Positions 26,893 through 36,888 are shown, numbered from the stretch's first letter. The stretch is DNA of 64,000 nucleotides from Xanthobacteraceae bacterium (GCA_019635585.1 JAHBZE010000002.1:248001-312000); one strand, 5' to 3'. The notes: generated by a model from the sequence alone, not told the origin. A program made the numbers and translations.

Positions 26893-27623
26893 CAGCGCAT
26901 CTGCTCGATCAGTTTCACCGCACCCCGGCCTCCGCGCTTGGAGAGATCGCCGAGAGCCTTGTGACCGCCGGCGGCATAAGCGGCTGCCGCGCGAAGCAAT
27001 TCGCGAAGCTGCGAGGCAGCACCCGCATCAAACGGACACCAGGCACCTTTGGTGAGGCGCGCGATTTCGCGGAAAGCGTTTTCGGTGACCGGGTCGCCGC
27101 CCTCCTGAAACATGAATGCGGGAATACCGAGCAGCCCAAGCTCGCCCGCGAGCGCACAGAGATCGTCGATTGGTTCTTCCATCGCGTCGCCGACATAGAC
27201 CAGCGCGTCGATTTTTGCGGTCTTGCTCTCTGCACGAACGTGCTCGAGTACGCGGCTGATCTGCGTATGTCCGCCCTGACAGGAGATGCCCGCCATCACC
27301 TGACCGAGCCTCGCTGGATCGGAATTCCATTTCGAGGTGCGGCATTCGCGAAGCCCGCGGAAATAGATCAGCTGCACGTCGAGACCGCCGATCGTACCCG
27401 CTTCATCGAACATCTCCGCCTGCAGCTTGCAGGCGAGATCCCAGGTCGGCTGGCGGCTCATGGTGGCATCAAGCGCGAACGCAAGCCGACCGCGCCTGCC
27501 GTCCGCGCGCGGCCCGAGCGCCTTCGCCTTCGCGAGAAATGCATCGATCTCGCCGCGAGCCGAAGCACGCTTCAGGGGCTTCGCCCCCAAATCCACCGGC
27601 GTTTTATCTTTGGTCCCGGCCAT
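26892..27623 (-). CDS. VWA-like domain protein paired with the DnaJ gene
   Basis: The 243-residue protein has a basic N-terminus, then RLAFALDATMSRQPTWDLACKLQ. This matches the first strand and MIDAS loop of a von Willebrand A fold but reads D-x-T-x-S (Asp52). Later strands include VQLIYFRGLRECRTSKW, IDALVYVGDAMEEP and IPAFMFQEGGD. The GDAMEE phrase supplies the usual second acidic cluster. There is no signal peptide, so it is probably cytoplasmic. It overlaps the DnaJ gene by one base. Function unknown; a chaperone-linked role is inference from the pairing. Confidence 0.85.
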   Translation of the reverse strand: MAGTKDKTPVDLGAKPLKRASARGEIDAFLAKAKALGPRADGRRGRLAFALDATMSRQPTWDLACKLQAEMFDEAGTIGGLDVQLIYFRGLRECRTSKWNSDPARLGQVMAGISCQGGHTQISRVLEHVRAESKTAKIDALVYVGDAMEEPIDDLCALAGELGLLGIPAFMFQEGGDPVTENAFREIARLTKGAWCPFDAGAASQLRELLRAAAAYAAGGHKALGDLSKRGGRGAVKLIEQMR

Positions 27624-27675
27624 GCCCTATTAGATCGGGTGTTTCGGGCGCGCGCGCAACTGCCCCGATGCCGCG

Positions 27676-28620
27676 TCAATCCGCGAAAAAGCCCGCGTCC
27701 TCGAGCGGCTCTCTGGATGCCCGGAACCACTCAGCCCGGGCATGCATGCGGCGGCGGGCGCGCTCGTTGACCGGCAGCCGCAACACATCCAGGAGCGCGA
27801 GCACTTCGTGGCGGGCGGCCAGATGCGACATGCTTGGCTTGGCGCCCAGTGTGCGTTCGTCGAGCGTGTCCAGCGCCGTCAACCCGCGCGGAAATAACTC
27901 TCGATAGACCACGCGCTCGCCAAAACCCGCCGCCGGCCGGAAATTCAGACGCTTAGAAAGGTCGTTCAGACCTTCGCTGAAGTTGCGGCCGTTTTTCGTA
28001 TCCAACTGGCTTACGCGATTACGCATGACGACCCAATCGGTCTCGTCCTGATCCACCAAGCGGCGCTGCCTGCGTGCTTCGCGCACCACGTCGGCATAAT
28101 GACTTGTCGCAGTGATCTCGAAACTTTCCGCGTCGATACGGCCGAGTACGTCCATGTCAACGAAGCTATCGTTCAGCGGCGTGATCAGGGTATCGGCCAT
28201 CGCGTGCGCAAGCCGCATCAGGTAGCTGTCGGCCGCAGGCGTATCGACCACGACAAAGTCGTGATCCTGTTCGACCGCGGAAATCACTTCCGCGAAGCGT
28301 GCAAACTCTTCCGCCTCGTTTTCGTCGATGCTTCTACCGTTCGCACGCGCAATGGAGCGAAGTTCGGGAAGCGGCAAACCGAGCTTGGACTTCCTCGACC
28401 AAACCCGGCGGTTTTCGATATAGCGGCTCAAGGATAGCTGGCGGCTATCGATATCGATCGCGGCAACCTTCTGACCGGCGGAGAGCAGCGCGACGATGAC
28501 GTGCATGGCGGTCGTCGTCTTGCCCGAGCCGCCTTTTTCGTTGGCGAGCACGACGATGTGCGCCGTTCTCGCCAGTCCCGGCGCGGCGCTCAAGCCCGTA
28601 ACTCGTCCCTCGACGCCCAT
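27676..28620 (-). CDS. mipZ: Division plane positioning ATPase MipZ
   Basis: The 314-residue ParA/MinD-class ATPase has the deviant Walker A motif KGGSGKTT (29-36, with the signature first lysine), a VAAIDIDSRQLSLSRYI stretch and VVVDTPAADSYL. The extended C-terminal part (LNFRPAAGFGERVVYRELFPRGLTALD) is characteristic of MipZ rather than ParA. MipZ forms a gradient from the poles with ParB and inhibits FtsZ, placing the division site at mid-cell. The start at 28620 has GGGAAAGGGG upstream; a longer frame to 28671 exists. It is divergent from panC. Confidence 0.93.
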   Translation of the reverse strand: MGVEGRVTGLSAAPGLARTAHIVVLANEKGGSGKTTTAMHVIVALLSAGQKVAAIDIDSRQLSLSRYIENRRVWSRKSKLGLPLPELRSIARANGRSIDENEAEEFARFAEVISAVEQDHDFVVVDTPAADSYLMRLAHAMADTLITPLNDSFVDMDVLGRIDAESFEITATSHYADVVREARRQRRLVDQDETDWVVMRNRVSQLDTKNGRNFSEGLNDLSKRLNFRPAAGFGERVVYRELFPRGLTALDTLDERTLGAKPSMSHLAARHEVLALLDVLRLPVNERARRRMHARAEWFRASREPLEDAGFFAD

Positions 28621-28765
28621 GACCCCTTTCCCGCCACGCTCATTCTGCGAATGAGCGGCCCGGCGGGTCAAGCGAATTGAAGGTTAAAATCAAGCGGTTG
28701 GCGCGATTTGAGGCCATTTGCTATTTCTTCCGCCACCAGTCGGAAGGCGCGGGAGGCGCGGGAGA

Positions 28766-29638
28766 ATGGCCAAAGCCGCAAGGAAGTCGCGGCCCCGAGT
28801 CGTAAAGACCGTCAAGGCGTTGCGCGAGGCGCTTTCCGAATGGCGCAAGCGCAAGCAGACGATTGCGCTCGTCCCCACGATGGGGGCGTTGCACTCCGGT
28901 CATATTTCGCTGGTCGCGCTTGCGAAGAGATCCGCGAAGAAGGTCGTGGTTTCGATTTTCGTGAACCCGACGCAGTTCGGACCGAACGAGGATTTCACGC
29001 GCTACCCGCGAACGCTCGAAGCCGATCTCGACAAACTGGCCGAAGCCGGCGCCGATCTCGTGTTTCTCCCAGATGCGAAGGAAATGTATCCGGACGGGTT
29101 CTCGACCATGCTCAAGCCCTCGGGGCCAGCATCCGTCGGCCTAGACGACAAATTTCGGCCCGGTCACTTCGACGGCGTCGCAACCGTCGTTGCGAAACTA
29201 TTCACTTCGGTCATGCCCGACATCGCGATTTTCGGCGACAAGGACTATCAACAGTTGCAGGTCATCAAGACCATGGCTCGCGACCTGCATCTTCCGGTGA
29301 AAGTCATCGGTGCGCCAATTGTGCGCGAAAAAGACGGGCTCGCTCTCTCCTCGCGCAACGTCTATCTCTCTCCCACCGAGCGCGCGGCGGCACCCGTACT
29401 CCATCGCGTGTTGAAGGAATCCGCGAAAGCCATCGCGGCGGGCGAACCCGTCGAAGCAGTGTTGAGCCGCGGGCGCGCAAAAATCATGGCCGAGGGATTC
29501 AAGCTCGATTATCTGGAAGCGCGCGACGCCGCGACCCTTGCGAAGCTCGGACACGAGCCGCGAGGGAAGCCGAAAGTCCGGCTTCTGCTCGCAGCAAAGA
29601 TCGGCAAGACCAGGCTGATCGACAATATGGCGGTGTGA
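28766..29638 (+). CDS. panC: Pantoate-beta-alanine ligase
   Basis: The 290-residue protein has the nucleotidyltransferase motif [13 protein letters not shown] (37-49), [20 protein letters not shown], the [18 protein letters not shown] segment and LSSRNVYLS. PanC joins pantoate and beta-alanine with ATP to make pantothenate, the CoA precursor. It is divergent from mipZ. The stop codon ends one base before the opposite-strand membrane protein gene. The ATG at 28766 follows GGGAGGCGCGGGAGA. Confidence 0.97.
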   Translation: MAKAARKSRPRVVKTVKALREALSEWRKRKQTIALVPTMGALHSGHISLVALAKRSAKKVVVSIFVNPTQFGPNEDFTRYPRTLEADLDKLAEAGADLVFLPDAKEMYPDGFSTMLKPSGPASVGLDDKFRPGHFDGVATVVAKLFTSVMPDIAIFGDKDYQQLQVIKTMARDLHLPVKVIGAPIVREKDGLALSSRNVYLSPTERAAAPVLHRVLKESAKAIAAGEPVEAVLSRGRAKIMAEGFKLDYLEARDAATLAKLGHEPRGKPKVRLLLAAKIGKTRLIDNMAV

Positions 29639-29848
29639 TCAGGTGTTCGGTGCGCCTGCTCCGAAGAAGCCGAGATAGATCGCGGCGAAGGCAAATACCA
29701 CGAGCGCGATACCGATCGTCAGCACCCAGAACATGTGGCCGCGATTTTCCGCAGCCCTCGCCTTGTTCGTCGGCAATTTTACCGGGTCGCGCATGTCCGC
29801 GACGTTTTTGTCCGGCTGTTCGTAGTCCGCACTGGCTCGCTGGGCCAT
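29639..29848 (-). CDS. Small single-pass membrane protein (69 aa)
   Basis: The polar N-terminal half (MAQRASADYEQPDKNVADMRDPVKLPTN...) precedes one transmembrane helix (MFWVLTIGIALVVFAFAAIYL, about 39-60) and a short Gly-rich tail. A good ribosome site, GGGAG, lies nine bases before the ATG. There is no known domain. It is followed on the same strand by nothing; upstream lies the DUF1489 gene, 52 bases away. I judge it real but cannot give a function. Confidence 0.72.
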   Translation of the reverse strand: MAQRASADYEQPDKNVADMRDPVKLPTNKARAAENRGHMFWVLTIGIALVVFAFAAIYLGFFGAGAPNT

Positions 29849-29900
29849 TTCGTTCTCCCATTCTTATCCGTGAGAACAACGCGGAAGCGGCGGTTTGGTT

Positions 29901-30338
29901 TCAGAGCAGGCCGAGCTCATGCAATTCGCGCCGCATTTCCTCTGACATAGCCGCGGCACCCTTCGCGCCTTTTGCGAGATCCGCCGGCGCCTCGTTCGCC
30001 TTCAGATAGCGCCAGCCCTGAAACGCGCTACGCGGCTTCGGCACCACCGCGACGAGCTTCGGCTGCATCACGATACGGCAGCGCTTGATCCCTTCCTTGT
30101 CGGTAAACGGCCGCAAGTCGATCAGCTTCTGGCGGCAGGAAATCACGCCCTTGATCACCCAGTAGAGCGAGCCGCCGTCGAGCAGCGCGTCTTTCTGGGT
30201 CGGCATCATGCGCGTCGTATGAATGTGCTCGAGCGGTTCTTTTTTCTTTTTCTTCTGCGCCATGCGCTCCTTGATCCGTTCGTCGAGCTCGCGAATGGAA
30301 TCGACGCCGACACAGAGCTTGATGAGATGCAGGGTCAT
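29901..30338 (-). CDS. DUF1489 family protein
   Basis: The 145-residue cytoplasmic protein has the family's fixed opening (MTLHLIKLCVGVDSIRELDE), a Lys-rich turn, then HTTRMMPTQKDALLDGGSLYWVIKGVI and CRQKLIDLRPFTDKEGI, and a terminal AFQGWRYLK segment. DUF1489 proteins are conserved across alphaproteobacteria and have no assigned function. It is divergent from dodecin and is upstream of the small membrane protein, with which it may be co-transcribed. Confidence 0.93.
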   Translation of the reverse strand: MTLHLIKLCVGVDSIRELDERIKERMAQKKKKKEPLEHIHTTRMMPTQKDALLDGGSLYWVIKGVISCRQKLIDLRPFTDKEGIKRCRIVMQPKLVAVVPKPRSAFQGWRYLKANEAPADLAKGAKGAAAMSEEMRRELHELGLL

Positions 30339-30455
30339 GGCCGCTTCTTAGACAAGATCGAAACTTCCTGCTCGTCTCGCGTTTCAATACCCACAACTCT
30401 TGACCTTCGGGAACGCAGGGTATCTGCTTTGAACCATAAAACAGGGAGAGAAAAC

Positions 30456-30656
30456 ATGGCCGTTGCGAAAGTCATCGAAATCACTTCCGCTTCCAAGAAG
30501 AGCTTCGAAGATGCAATTCAGGTCGGCATTTCCCGCGCGGCGAAAACGGTGAAGGGAATCGAGAGCGTCTGGATTCAGGAGCAGAAGGTCACCGTCAAGA
30601 ACAACAAGATCGACGAGTACCGCGTGAACATGAAGGTCACCTTCGTCCTGAACTGA
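30456..30656 (+). CDS. Dodecin (flavin-binding protein)
   Basis: The 66-residue protein has the dodecin pattern: VAKVIEITSASKKSFEDAIQVGISRAAKTVKGI, then SVWIQEQKVTVKNNKIDEYRVNMKVTFVL. Twelve copies form a hollow sphere that stores or buffers flavins (riboflavin, FMN or FAD) between paired tryptophans; the stacking Trp is in SVWIQ. AGGGAGAG lies before the ATG. It is a stand-alone gene convergent with the carboxylase gene. Confidence 0.96.
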   Translation: MAVAKVIEITSASKKSFEDAIQVGISRAAKTVKGIESVWIQEQKVTVKNNKIDEYRVNMKVTFVLN

Positions 30657-30663
30657 GCCTTTT

Positions 30664-32661
30664 TCAAGCGCCCGCTTTTGCTTGCACTTTCTCGGGCTTG
30701 ATCAGGATCAGTTGCGCGCCCTCGCTCACTTGCTCGCCGGCGGTGACGGATAGTTCCGCGACGACGCCGTCCGTCGCGGCATCGAGCGCGTGCTCCATTT
30801 TCATGGCTTCCAGCACCATGAGCCGCTGGCCTTTGGCGACCTTGTCGCCCTTGGCCACCGATACGCTCAGGACTTTGCCGTGCATCGGCGCGCTGACCGC
30901 GCCGTTACCGCTCGCGCGCGAAAGATCGGCGCTCGATGCTTCCGCGAGTTTCACGCCGGTCTGCCTGCCGTTGCGGATTGCGACAAGGAGATCGCCCGCT
31001 TCCACGATTTCGCTAGGATGTGCTTCCACGCCATTCACGCTCGCTCGTAACGCATTGCTTTCCTGCCGCACACGCGCAATCGCGCGCGTTCCGTTCACGA
31101 GGATAGAGACCGGAATATCGCGCTTGCCGCCGAAGTCGTAGCCGTCCTGCGCGCTCCAGGGCGAGCGCCGTGCCGACACCGGAAGCAGACGACCCGCTTC
31201 CCGCTGCTTGCTCTGCTCGCGGCGCATCAGTTCTTCAACCGCGAAAGCGGCAGCGGCGAAATCCGCCTCGCCTGTCTTCGTCAATGCCTCGAGGTTGCGC
31301 TCGATATAACCGGTATCGACCGTGCCCGCGCGCATCTCGGCACTGTCGGCGAGCGCGCGAAGAAACTCGACATTGCTGCGCGGTCCGGAGATTACCGTTC
31401 CGCCGAGCGCTTCGGACAAGCGGTCGAACGCCTGTTCGCGCGTCGCGCCATAAGCGATCAGCTTTGCGATCATCGGATCGTAGAACGGCGTTACTTCGCC
31501 GCCTTGCTCGACGCCGCTGTCGACGCGGATGCTGTTGCCGCTCGGGAAGCGTAACGCCGAGAGTTTCCCGGTCGAAGGCAGGAAGCCGCGCGCGGCGTCT
31601 TCCGCATAGATGCGCGCTTCGACTGCGTGGCCGTGAATCCTGATCTTGTCCTGGGCCAGCGGAAGTTTTTCGCCTGCCGCCACGAGAAACTGCCAGTGGA
31701 CCAGATCGGTATTCGTAATGAGTTCGCTGACCGGATGCTCTACCTGCAACCGCGTGTTCATTTCGAGAAACCAGATTGCGTCTGCCCGCAAGCCGTTTGA
31801 ACCGTCAGCCAGAAACTCCACCGTGCCCGCGCCGACATAATTCACCGCGCGCGCCGCCTCGATCGCGGCCTTGGTCACATGCGCGCGAACGTCGTCAGGC
31901 ATGCCCGGCGCTGGCGCTTCCTCGATCACTTTTTGATGGCGGCGCTGCGCCGAACAATCGCGCTCGAACAGATGCACCACGTTGCCGTGTGTATCGGCGA
32001 ACACTTGCACTTCGATGTGGCGAGGGCTCGCGACATATTTTTCGATCAGCACATCGGGGTTGCCGAAGGATGCTTCCGCTTCACGCTTGGCGGCTTCGAG
32101 CGCGTTGTCGAAGTCGATCTGCTTATCGACACGGCGCATGCCCTTGCCACCGCCGCCCGCCGCAGCCTTGATGAGCACCGGATAACCGGTCTCGTAGGCT
32201 TTCTGCTTGAGGAATTTCGCGTCCTGCTTGGCGCCGTGATAGCCGGGCAGCACCGGCACCTTCGCCGCCGCCATCAGCGCTTTCGCCTCGCCTTTGAGAC
32301 CCATCGCGCGGATCGAAGCCGGCGGCGGCCCAACGAAGATGATACCGGCGGCAGCACAGGCTTCCGCAAACTCCGCACGCTCGGACAAAAAGCCGTAGCC
32401 CGGATGGATGCAATCCGCCTTCGCGGCTTTCGCGACCGCGATGATTTTATCGATCACGAGATAGCTCTCGCGCGCGGGCGCGGGACCGATCGCGTGGGCT
32501 TCGTCCGCCATCTTCACATGCAGCGCATGACGGTCGGCGTCGGAATAGACGGCAATCGTCCGCATCCCCATCGCTTTCGCGGTGCGGATGACGCGGCAGG
32601 CGATTTCGCCGCGATTGGCAATCAGGACGGATTTCAAGGGAAAGGCGGCTGTGGCGTTCAT
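30664..32661 (-). CDS. mccA: Biotin-dependent carboxylase alpha subunit, probably methylcrotonyl-CoA carboxylase
   Basis: The 665-residue protein has an ATP-grasp biotin carboxylase domain (IANRGEIACRVIRTAK ... AAAGGGGKGMR ... EMNTRLQVEHPV), a linking region and a C-terminal biotinyl domain with the EAMKME motif (acceptor Lys621). With a matching beta subunit it carboxylates acyl-CoA in two steps. MCC is preferred because a clear MccB-type carboxyltransferase lies at 41330-42937 and isovaleryl-CoA dehydrogenase at 50744. The 9-kb separation from mccB is unusual, and another acyl-CoA substrate (for example geranyl-CoA) cannot be excluded. Confidence 0.88.
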   Translation of the reverse strand: MNATAAFPLKSVLIANRGEIACRVIRTAKAMGMRTIAVYSDADRHALHVKMADEAHAIGPAPARESYLVIDKIIAVAKAAKADCIHPGYGFLSERAEFAEACAAAGIIFVGPPPASIRAMGLKGEAKALMAAAKVPVLPGYHGAKQDAKFLKQKAYETGYPVLIKAAAGGGGKGMRRVDKQIDFDNALEAAKREAEASFGNPDVLIEKYVASPRHIEVQVFADTHGNVVHLFERDCSAQRRHQKVIEEAPAPGMPDDVRAHVTKAAIEAARAVNYVGAGTVEFLADGSNGLRADAIWFLEMNTRLQVEHPVSELITNTDLVHWQFLVAAGEKLPLAQDKIRIHGHAVEARIYAEDAARGFLPSTGKLSALRFPSGNSIRVDSGVEQGGEVTPFYDPMIAKLIAYGATREQAFDRLSEALGGTVISGPRSNVEFLRALADSAEMRAGTVDTGYIERNLEALTKTGEADFAAAAFAVEELMRREQSKQREAGRLLPVSARRSPWSAQDGYDFGGKRDIPVSILVNGTRAIARVRQESNALRASVNGVEAHPSEIVEAGDLLVAIRNGRQTGVKLAEASSADLSRASGNGAVSAPMHGKVLSVSVAKGDKVAKGQRLMVLEAMKMEHALDAATDGVVAELSVTAGEQVSEGAQLILIKPEKVQAKAGA

Positions 32662-32726
32662 TTTGGCCGCTATTCTAGCGCGGGCTGGCGCTGCCGCCAG
32701 CCCGGAGACGACAATTCAGCACCGCA

Positions 32727-33890
32727 TCAACGGCGGAAGATACTGAACGGCGACGAGGGCTCCGGCTGCGGCGCGGGCGCGGGTGCAGCTGTCGGAGTAT
32801 CGTCATCGTCGTCGGCCGGTTCGTTCTGGCCGTGACGCGCGGTCACGCGCGGCAGTCCGCCAACCGGCTCCGGAGGCCCCCTGCGTTTGGCCTGCTGCGG
32901 GGATTGCTGCTGCTTCTGCTGCTGAACGGGTGCCGCCTGCTGTTTCTTTTTCTGTTGCGCAGGCGAAGCCTTCTGCTTTGCGTTCTGGCTCGGCGTCTCC
33001 GCGGCAGGCGGCTCGTTCGTATTGGTGTTGGCAACCGGTGGTGCCGGCTGTTGCGGCGCAGGCGAAGTCTTCTGCTGATGCGACGACGGCACCGGCGGCA
33101 CGATCATCGGGGTATTCGCTATGAGCCCGCTCGGCTCGTTCATTTGCACCGCGGTATTCGCGCTCGGCAATTCATGGTCGTCGAGCTTGCCGCCGATCGA
33201 ATTCACGGGCGGCATCGCCGGCATCTCGCTGATATTCAGACCCGGCCGCACTTCGACCCAGCTTTCCTTATATTTGGCGAGCATACCGTCGAACTTCCCG
33301 GAAACGAGATTTGCCTTCACCTTCTCGACATCCTTCAGGATGCGATAGCGCGTGCAGGAATCCGGAATGCATTTGTGCTCAGTCGCCAGCACATGTGCGA
33401 CGAGACCGTAAGGATCCGCCTCCAGCGACTTGCGCAAATGATCGAAGCGATCGAGAAAAACCGGGTCGCGTGTCGAATAGACCGTCGCGTCGTAGAGAAG
33501 CGCGATGCGGTTCGCGGTCAGGCTGACGGCGGACGCGATCCGCTCGGGCTTTGCGAAGATGATTTTTTCGCACGCTTCGTCGAGATCGGTCGCAGTGGCA
33601 TTCAGACATCCGAAAACGGAGTCAGACTGATTGACCTGCGTGAGCAACGTTTCGGCGCGTTCTTCGATCGCGCGGCGCTCCCCGAGACGGGAGTTGTCTT
33701 CGTACTGCTTGAGGCCGAAATAGGCGGTCCCGCCGATGATCGCGACCACCGCGAGCTGCGCGAGCACAGCAACGCCGCTGTCCCCGCGCGGCCGGAACAA
33801 CAGGATCAAGAGCAGAACGACGCCGAAGCCACCCGCGGCGACCGCCCAGCCCGGCAGCGAGACTGCCGCGAAGAGGTTGTTCAGGTCCAT
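32727..33890 (-). CDS. Membrane protein with Pro/Gln-rich C-terminal tail, unknown function
   Basis: The 387-residue protein has two transmembrane helices near the N-terminus (about 12-32 and 40-61). A globular region follows with four cysteines (FGCLNATATDLDEACEK ... KCIPDSCTRY), then from about 230 a low-complexity tail rich in Pro, Gln, Ala and Lys with an acidic DDDDD patch near the end. The cysteines suggest a periplasmic disulfide domain. I recognise no named family. It lies between the carboxylase gene and kup on the same strand. Confidence 0.82.
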   Translation of the reverse strand: MDLNNLFAAVSLPGWAVAAGGFGVVLLLILLFRPRGDSGVAVLAQLAVVAIIGGTAYFGLKQYEDNSRLGERRAIEERAETLLTQVNQSDSVFGCLNATATDLDEACEKIIFAKPERIASAVSLTANRIALLYDATVYSTRDPVFLDRFDHLRKSLEADPYGLVAHVLATEHKCIPDSCTRYRILKDVEKVKANLVSGKFDGMLAKYKESWVEVRPGLNISEMPAMPPVNSIGGKLDDHELPSANTAVQMNEPSGLIANTPMIVPPVPSSHQQKTSPAPQQPAPPVANTNTNEPPAAETPSQNAKQKASPAQQKKKQQAAPVQQQKQQQSPQQAKRRGPPEPVGGLPRVTARHGQNEPADDDDDTPTAAPAPAPQPEPSSPFSIFRR

Positions 33891-34030
33891 TTTTCGATCT
33901 TACCGCATCTCGAAAGCGTCCCGAAGGGCGCCTGAAGTCGCGAAAATAAAGACAAATCGTCCCCCGCCAAGGCTTTTTTCGTTAACGTCGAACTGTGCCG
34001 TAGCGGCACATCCATCGCCGCCGAATACGG

Positions 34031-35965
34031 TCAGATTGCGACCTGGGTCCCGACTTCCACCACCCGCTCGGAGGGAATCTGGAAGTAGTTGGTCGCATCG
34101 TCCGACGACCGGGCGAGCGAGATGAAAAGCTTGTCCTGCCAATGTGGCATCAGCGAGTTCTTCGCGACCCGTAGCGTGCGGCGGGACAGAAAAAACGACG
34201 TCGACATGATGTCGAAGGTCCAGCCTGCCTTGCGGGCGATCGCAAGCGCCTTGGGAATATTTGGGCTTTCCATGAAACCGTAGCGGATGCGCACGCGGGA
34301 GAAGGTCTTGCTTACCGCTTCGAGTTCTACCCTCTCCTCCGGCGATACGCGCGGAGTGTCGGCGGTCTCGACGGTGAGGATGACGTTGTGCTCATGCAGC
34401 ACCTTGTAGTGCTTGAGGCTGTGCAGCATCGCGGTCGGCGCATTCTCCGGGTCGCTGGTCAGAAAGACCGCGGTACCCGTCACGCGGTGAATGTCTTTTT
34501 TGTCGAGGTTCCTCACCAGCGCATCAAGCGGCACTTCCTGGCGGCGGGTTTTCTCGAAGAGCTGCCGCGAGCCACGGCGCCAGGTCAGCGTAATCAGGAG
34601 AATAAAGGCTGCAATCGACACCGGCGCCCAGCCGCCGTCATGGAACTTGAGCAGGTTTGCGCCGAAAAAGCCGATATCGATGATCGAGAGCGGCAGGCAA
34701 AGTGCCAGCGCCTGTAACGCGCTCCACTTCCATATCCAGCGAACGACGACATAAGCCATGAACGTCGTCATCATCATCGTGCCGGTGACGGCAATACCAT
34801 AGGCAGTCGCAAGCGCACTTGATGTGTGGAAGATGCCGACCAGCAATACGACGCCGATCAGCAGGAACCAGTTCACGCGCGAGACGTAAATCTGGCCGTA
34901 GTGAACCGCGGACGTGTGCTTCACTTCGAAGCGCGGCAAGAGCCCGAGTTGAATCGCCTGTTGTGCGAGCGAATAGGCGCCGGTGATCACCGCCTGACTT
35001 GCGATCACCGTCGCGCAGGTGGCGAGAAACACCATCGGCAGGAGTGCCCACTTCGGATAGAGCAGGTAAAATGGATTGCTGATGGTTTTGGGGTCGCCCA
35101 GCACCAGCGCGCCCTGCCCGAGATAGTTGAGCAGCAAGGCCGGCAACACGAACCAGAGCCACGCCGCTTGAATGGGCCGGCGTCCGAAATGGCCGAGGTC
35201 GGCGTAAAGCGCTTCGGCGCCAGTGACCACGAGCACGACCGCGCCGAGCGTAATCAGCGCCATCCAGCCGTGGTTGTACATAAAGACGATTGCGTAATGG
35301 GGGCTGAACGACAGGAGCACGCCCGGATCGTCGGTGATATGAACGATACCACCCACGGCTATCGCAACGAACCAGATCGTCATCAGCGGGCCGAAAAGTT
35401 TGGAAACGCTGGCGGTCCCGCGAAACTGGACCGTGAACAGCGCGATCAGAATAACGAGGGTGAGCGGTACGACGAAAGCCTCGAGATGCGGTGTCGCGAT
35501 CTTCAAGCCTTCGACCGCCGAAAGCACCGACAGCGCCGGCGTGATCATTGCGTCGCCGTAGAACAGCGCCGAACCGGTCAAGCCGAATAGCAAGATAGTC
35601 GTGCTGGAGCGCCCGAGCGCGCGTTGCGCGAGCGCCATCAGCGCCAGGGTGCCGCCTTCCCCGTTGTTGTCGGCCCGCAGGAGAAAGATGACGTATTTGA
35701 CGGTAACAACGAACAACAGCGCCCAGATAATGAGCGAAAGCAGACCGAGCACGATTTCACGGCTGATGGGGCCGGCGCCGTCATGCGCGCCGGTCGCGGC
35801 AACGATAGCTTCGCGGAATGCGTAAAGCGGGCTCGTACCGATGTCGCCGTACACGACCCCGACCGATCCGATCACCAGCCCGAGAAACCCGGTCTTGGTT
35901 TCAGTACTGTCGTGGGCCTGCGCCGAAGAGGCCGCAGGAACCGCGTCAGGATTGGTCATGGTCAT
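34031..35965 (-). CDS. kup: Potassium uptake protein Kup
   Basis: The 644-residue protein has about 12 transmembrane helices and the Kup/HAK signature [17 protein letters not shown]. The loop phrases [16 protein letters not shown] and [15 protein letters not shown] follow, then a cytoplasmic C-terminal domain of about 180 residues. Kup is a low-selectivity K+ (also Cs+) symporter used at low pH. Length and motifs are complete. The start at 35965 follows an Ala/Ser-rich leader; the family often begins with such a leader in Rhizobiales. No regulatory RNA is recognisable in the 189 bases upstream. Confidence 0.97.
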   Translation of the reverse strand: MTMTNPDAVPAASSAQAHDSTETKTGFLGLVIGSVGVVYGDIGTSPLYAFREAIVAATGAHDGAGPISREIVLGLLSLIIWALLFVVTVKYVIFLLRADNNGEGGTLALMALAQRALGRSSTTILLFGLTGSALFYGDAMITPALSVLSAVEGLKIATPHLEAFVVPLTLVILIALFTVQFRGTASVSKLFGPLMTIWFVAIAVGGIVHITDDPGVLLSFSPHYAIVFMYNHGWMALITLGAVVLVVTGAEALYADLGHFGRRPIQAAWLWFVLPALLLNYLGQGALVLGDPKTISNPFYLLYPKWALLPMVFLATCATVIASQAVITGAYSLAQQAIQLGLLPRFEVKHTSAVHYGQIYVSRVNWFLLIGVVLLVGIFHTSSALATAYGIAVTGTMMMTTFMAYVVVRWIWKWSALQALALCLPLSIIDIGFFGANLLKFHDGGWAPVSIAAFILLITLTWRRGSRQLFEKTRRQEVPLDALVRNLDKKDIHRVTGTAVFLTSDPENAPTAMLHSLKHYKVLHEHNVILTVETADTPRVSPEERVELEAVSKTFSRVRIRYGFMESPNIPKALAIARKAGWTFDIMSTSFFLSRRTLRVAKNSLMPHWQDKLFISLARSSDDATNYFQIPSERVVEVGTQVAI

Positions 35966-36154
35966 GGGGAAAATCGCTTTCGCGCTGCAATAGCCGAAAC
36001 GGGCGGGCTTCTAACACTGGCTGCCCCAATGTTGCCTATGCATTTTTAGCATGGATTTATTTCGCCGTTGCATGGCGTTTACGGCCCCAAATGCCGCAGG
36101 GAACATTCCCCTAGGTCAAAGGTTAACAGGCCGACGAAACGGGAGGTTCCCCCA

Positions 36155-36352
36155 ATGCGCTTCCTTTTGGGTCTGATTGTCGGCTGCGCTCTTACGATTG
36201 TGGCGGCCTATACCATCGACAACCGCGCCTCGGTGGTGGGTGTCGATGCGACGAATACACGGCCGATGGTGAACTGGGACATCGTTTCCCAGAACTGGCA
36301 GCAGTTTTCCGATCGCGTTCGCGGCGAGTGGCGCCGGCTCTCAAGTAGTTGA
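36155..36352 (+). CDS. Small membrane-anchored protein (65 aa)
   Basis: One N-terminal transmembrane helix (FLLGLIVGCALTIVAAYTI, about 3-21) precedes a short periplasmic or cytoplasmic tail (NWDIVSQNWQQFSDRVRGEWRRLSSS) predicted to be helical. GGGAGG lies eight bases before the ATG at 36155. No family is recognised. A strong terminator follows. Similar short single-helix proteins are common in Rhizobiales. Confidence 0.72.
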   Translation: MRFLLGLIVGCALTIVAAYTIDNRASVVGVDATNTRPMVNWDIVSQNWQQFSDRVRGEWRRLSSS

Positions 36353-36435
36353 AGAGCGCAGGCTATATTAGTGCGCTAGATATTTAGCATCCCCCGTCCG
36401 GAATGGCGTCCCCCCTCGCGCATTCCGGAAAATGA

Positions 36436-36474
36436 AGAAGCCCGGCTCCCCCAGCCGGGCTTCTATTTTTTATT
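36436..36474. terminator. Strong terminator between two small genes
   Basis: AGAAGCCCGGCT (36436-36447) pairs with AGCCGGGCTTCT (36453-36464) around CCCCC. A T-rich run (ATTTTTTATTTTT) follows. It serves the small membrane protein on the plus strand and may also shield the convergent DUF2171 gene. Confidence 0.93.
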
Positions 36475-36490
36475 TTTGGCGGCGCGGAAA

Positions 36491-36718
36491 TCAAACCCAC
36501 TGCTGCATCGCTTCCGCACTGGTCTTGGTCAAATGCACATGGTCGTCGACATGATCGACCCAGTCGAGCGGGATGAAGTGGTGCGTACCCTTGGAAGCCG
36601 GATCGTTCTTCGTCAGCTTGATCTGGTTGGTGCCTTCAAGGTGATCCACGGTGCCGACATGTTTGCCGTCGGATCCGACTACTTCCATGTGTTCGGTGAT
36701 CTTGTCTTTGATCGCCAT
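36491..36718 (-). CDS. DUF2171 family protein
   Basis: The 75-residue soluble protein reads MAIKDKITEHMEVVGSDGKHVGTVDHLEG..., with a terminal FIPLDWVDHVDDHVHLTKTSAEA. This PRC-barrel-like beta-rich pattern is DUF2171, small proteins abundant in alphaproteobacteria and often near stress genes. The ATG at 36718 has AAGGAGAAAG immediately upstream, so it is chosen over the longer GTG frame. Confidence 0.9.
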   Translation of the reverse strand: MAIKDKITEHMEVVGSDGKHVGTVDHLEGTNQIKLTKNDPASKGTHHFIPLDWVDHVDDHVHLTKTSAEAMQQWV

Positions 36719-36888
36719 AACTTTCTCCTTGCATAACTTTTGATGCCCTCTCGGGAGGAGAACGCCTGTCGCTGCGACGGGTTTCGCATAAGTCTGCTTG
36801 CAGACGTTTTCGCTTGCCGCACGCCCTTTTTTAACCGCAGAGTTGGTTCCCAGGACCCTTATAAGGGCCACTACACAGGGAGAAGCGT

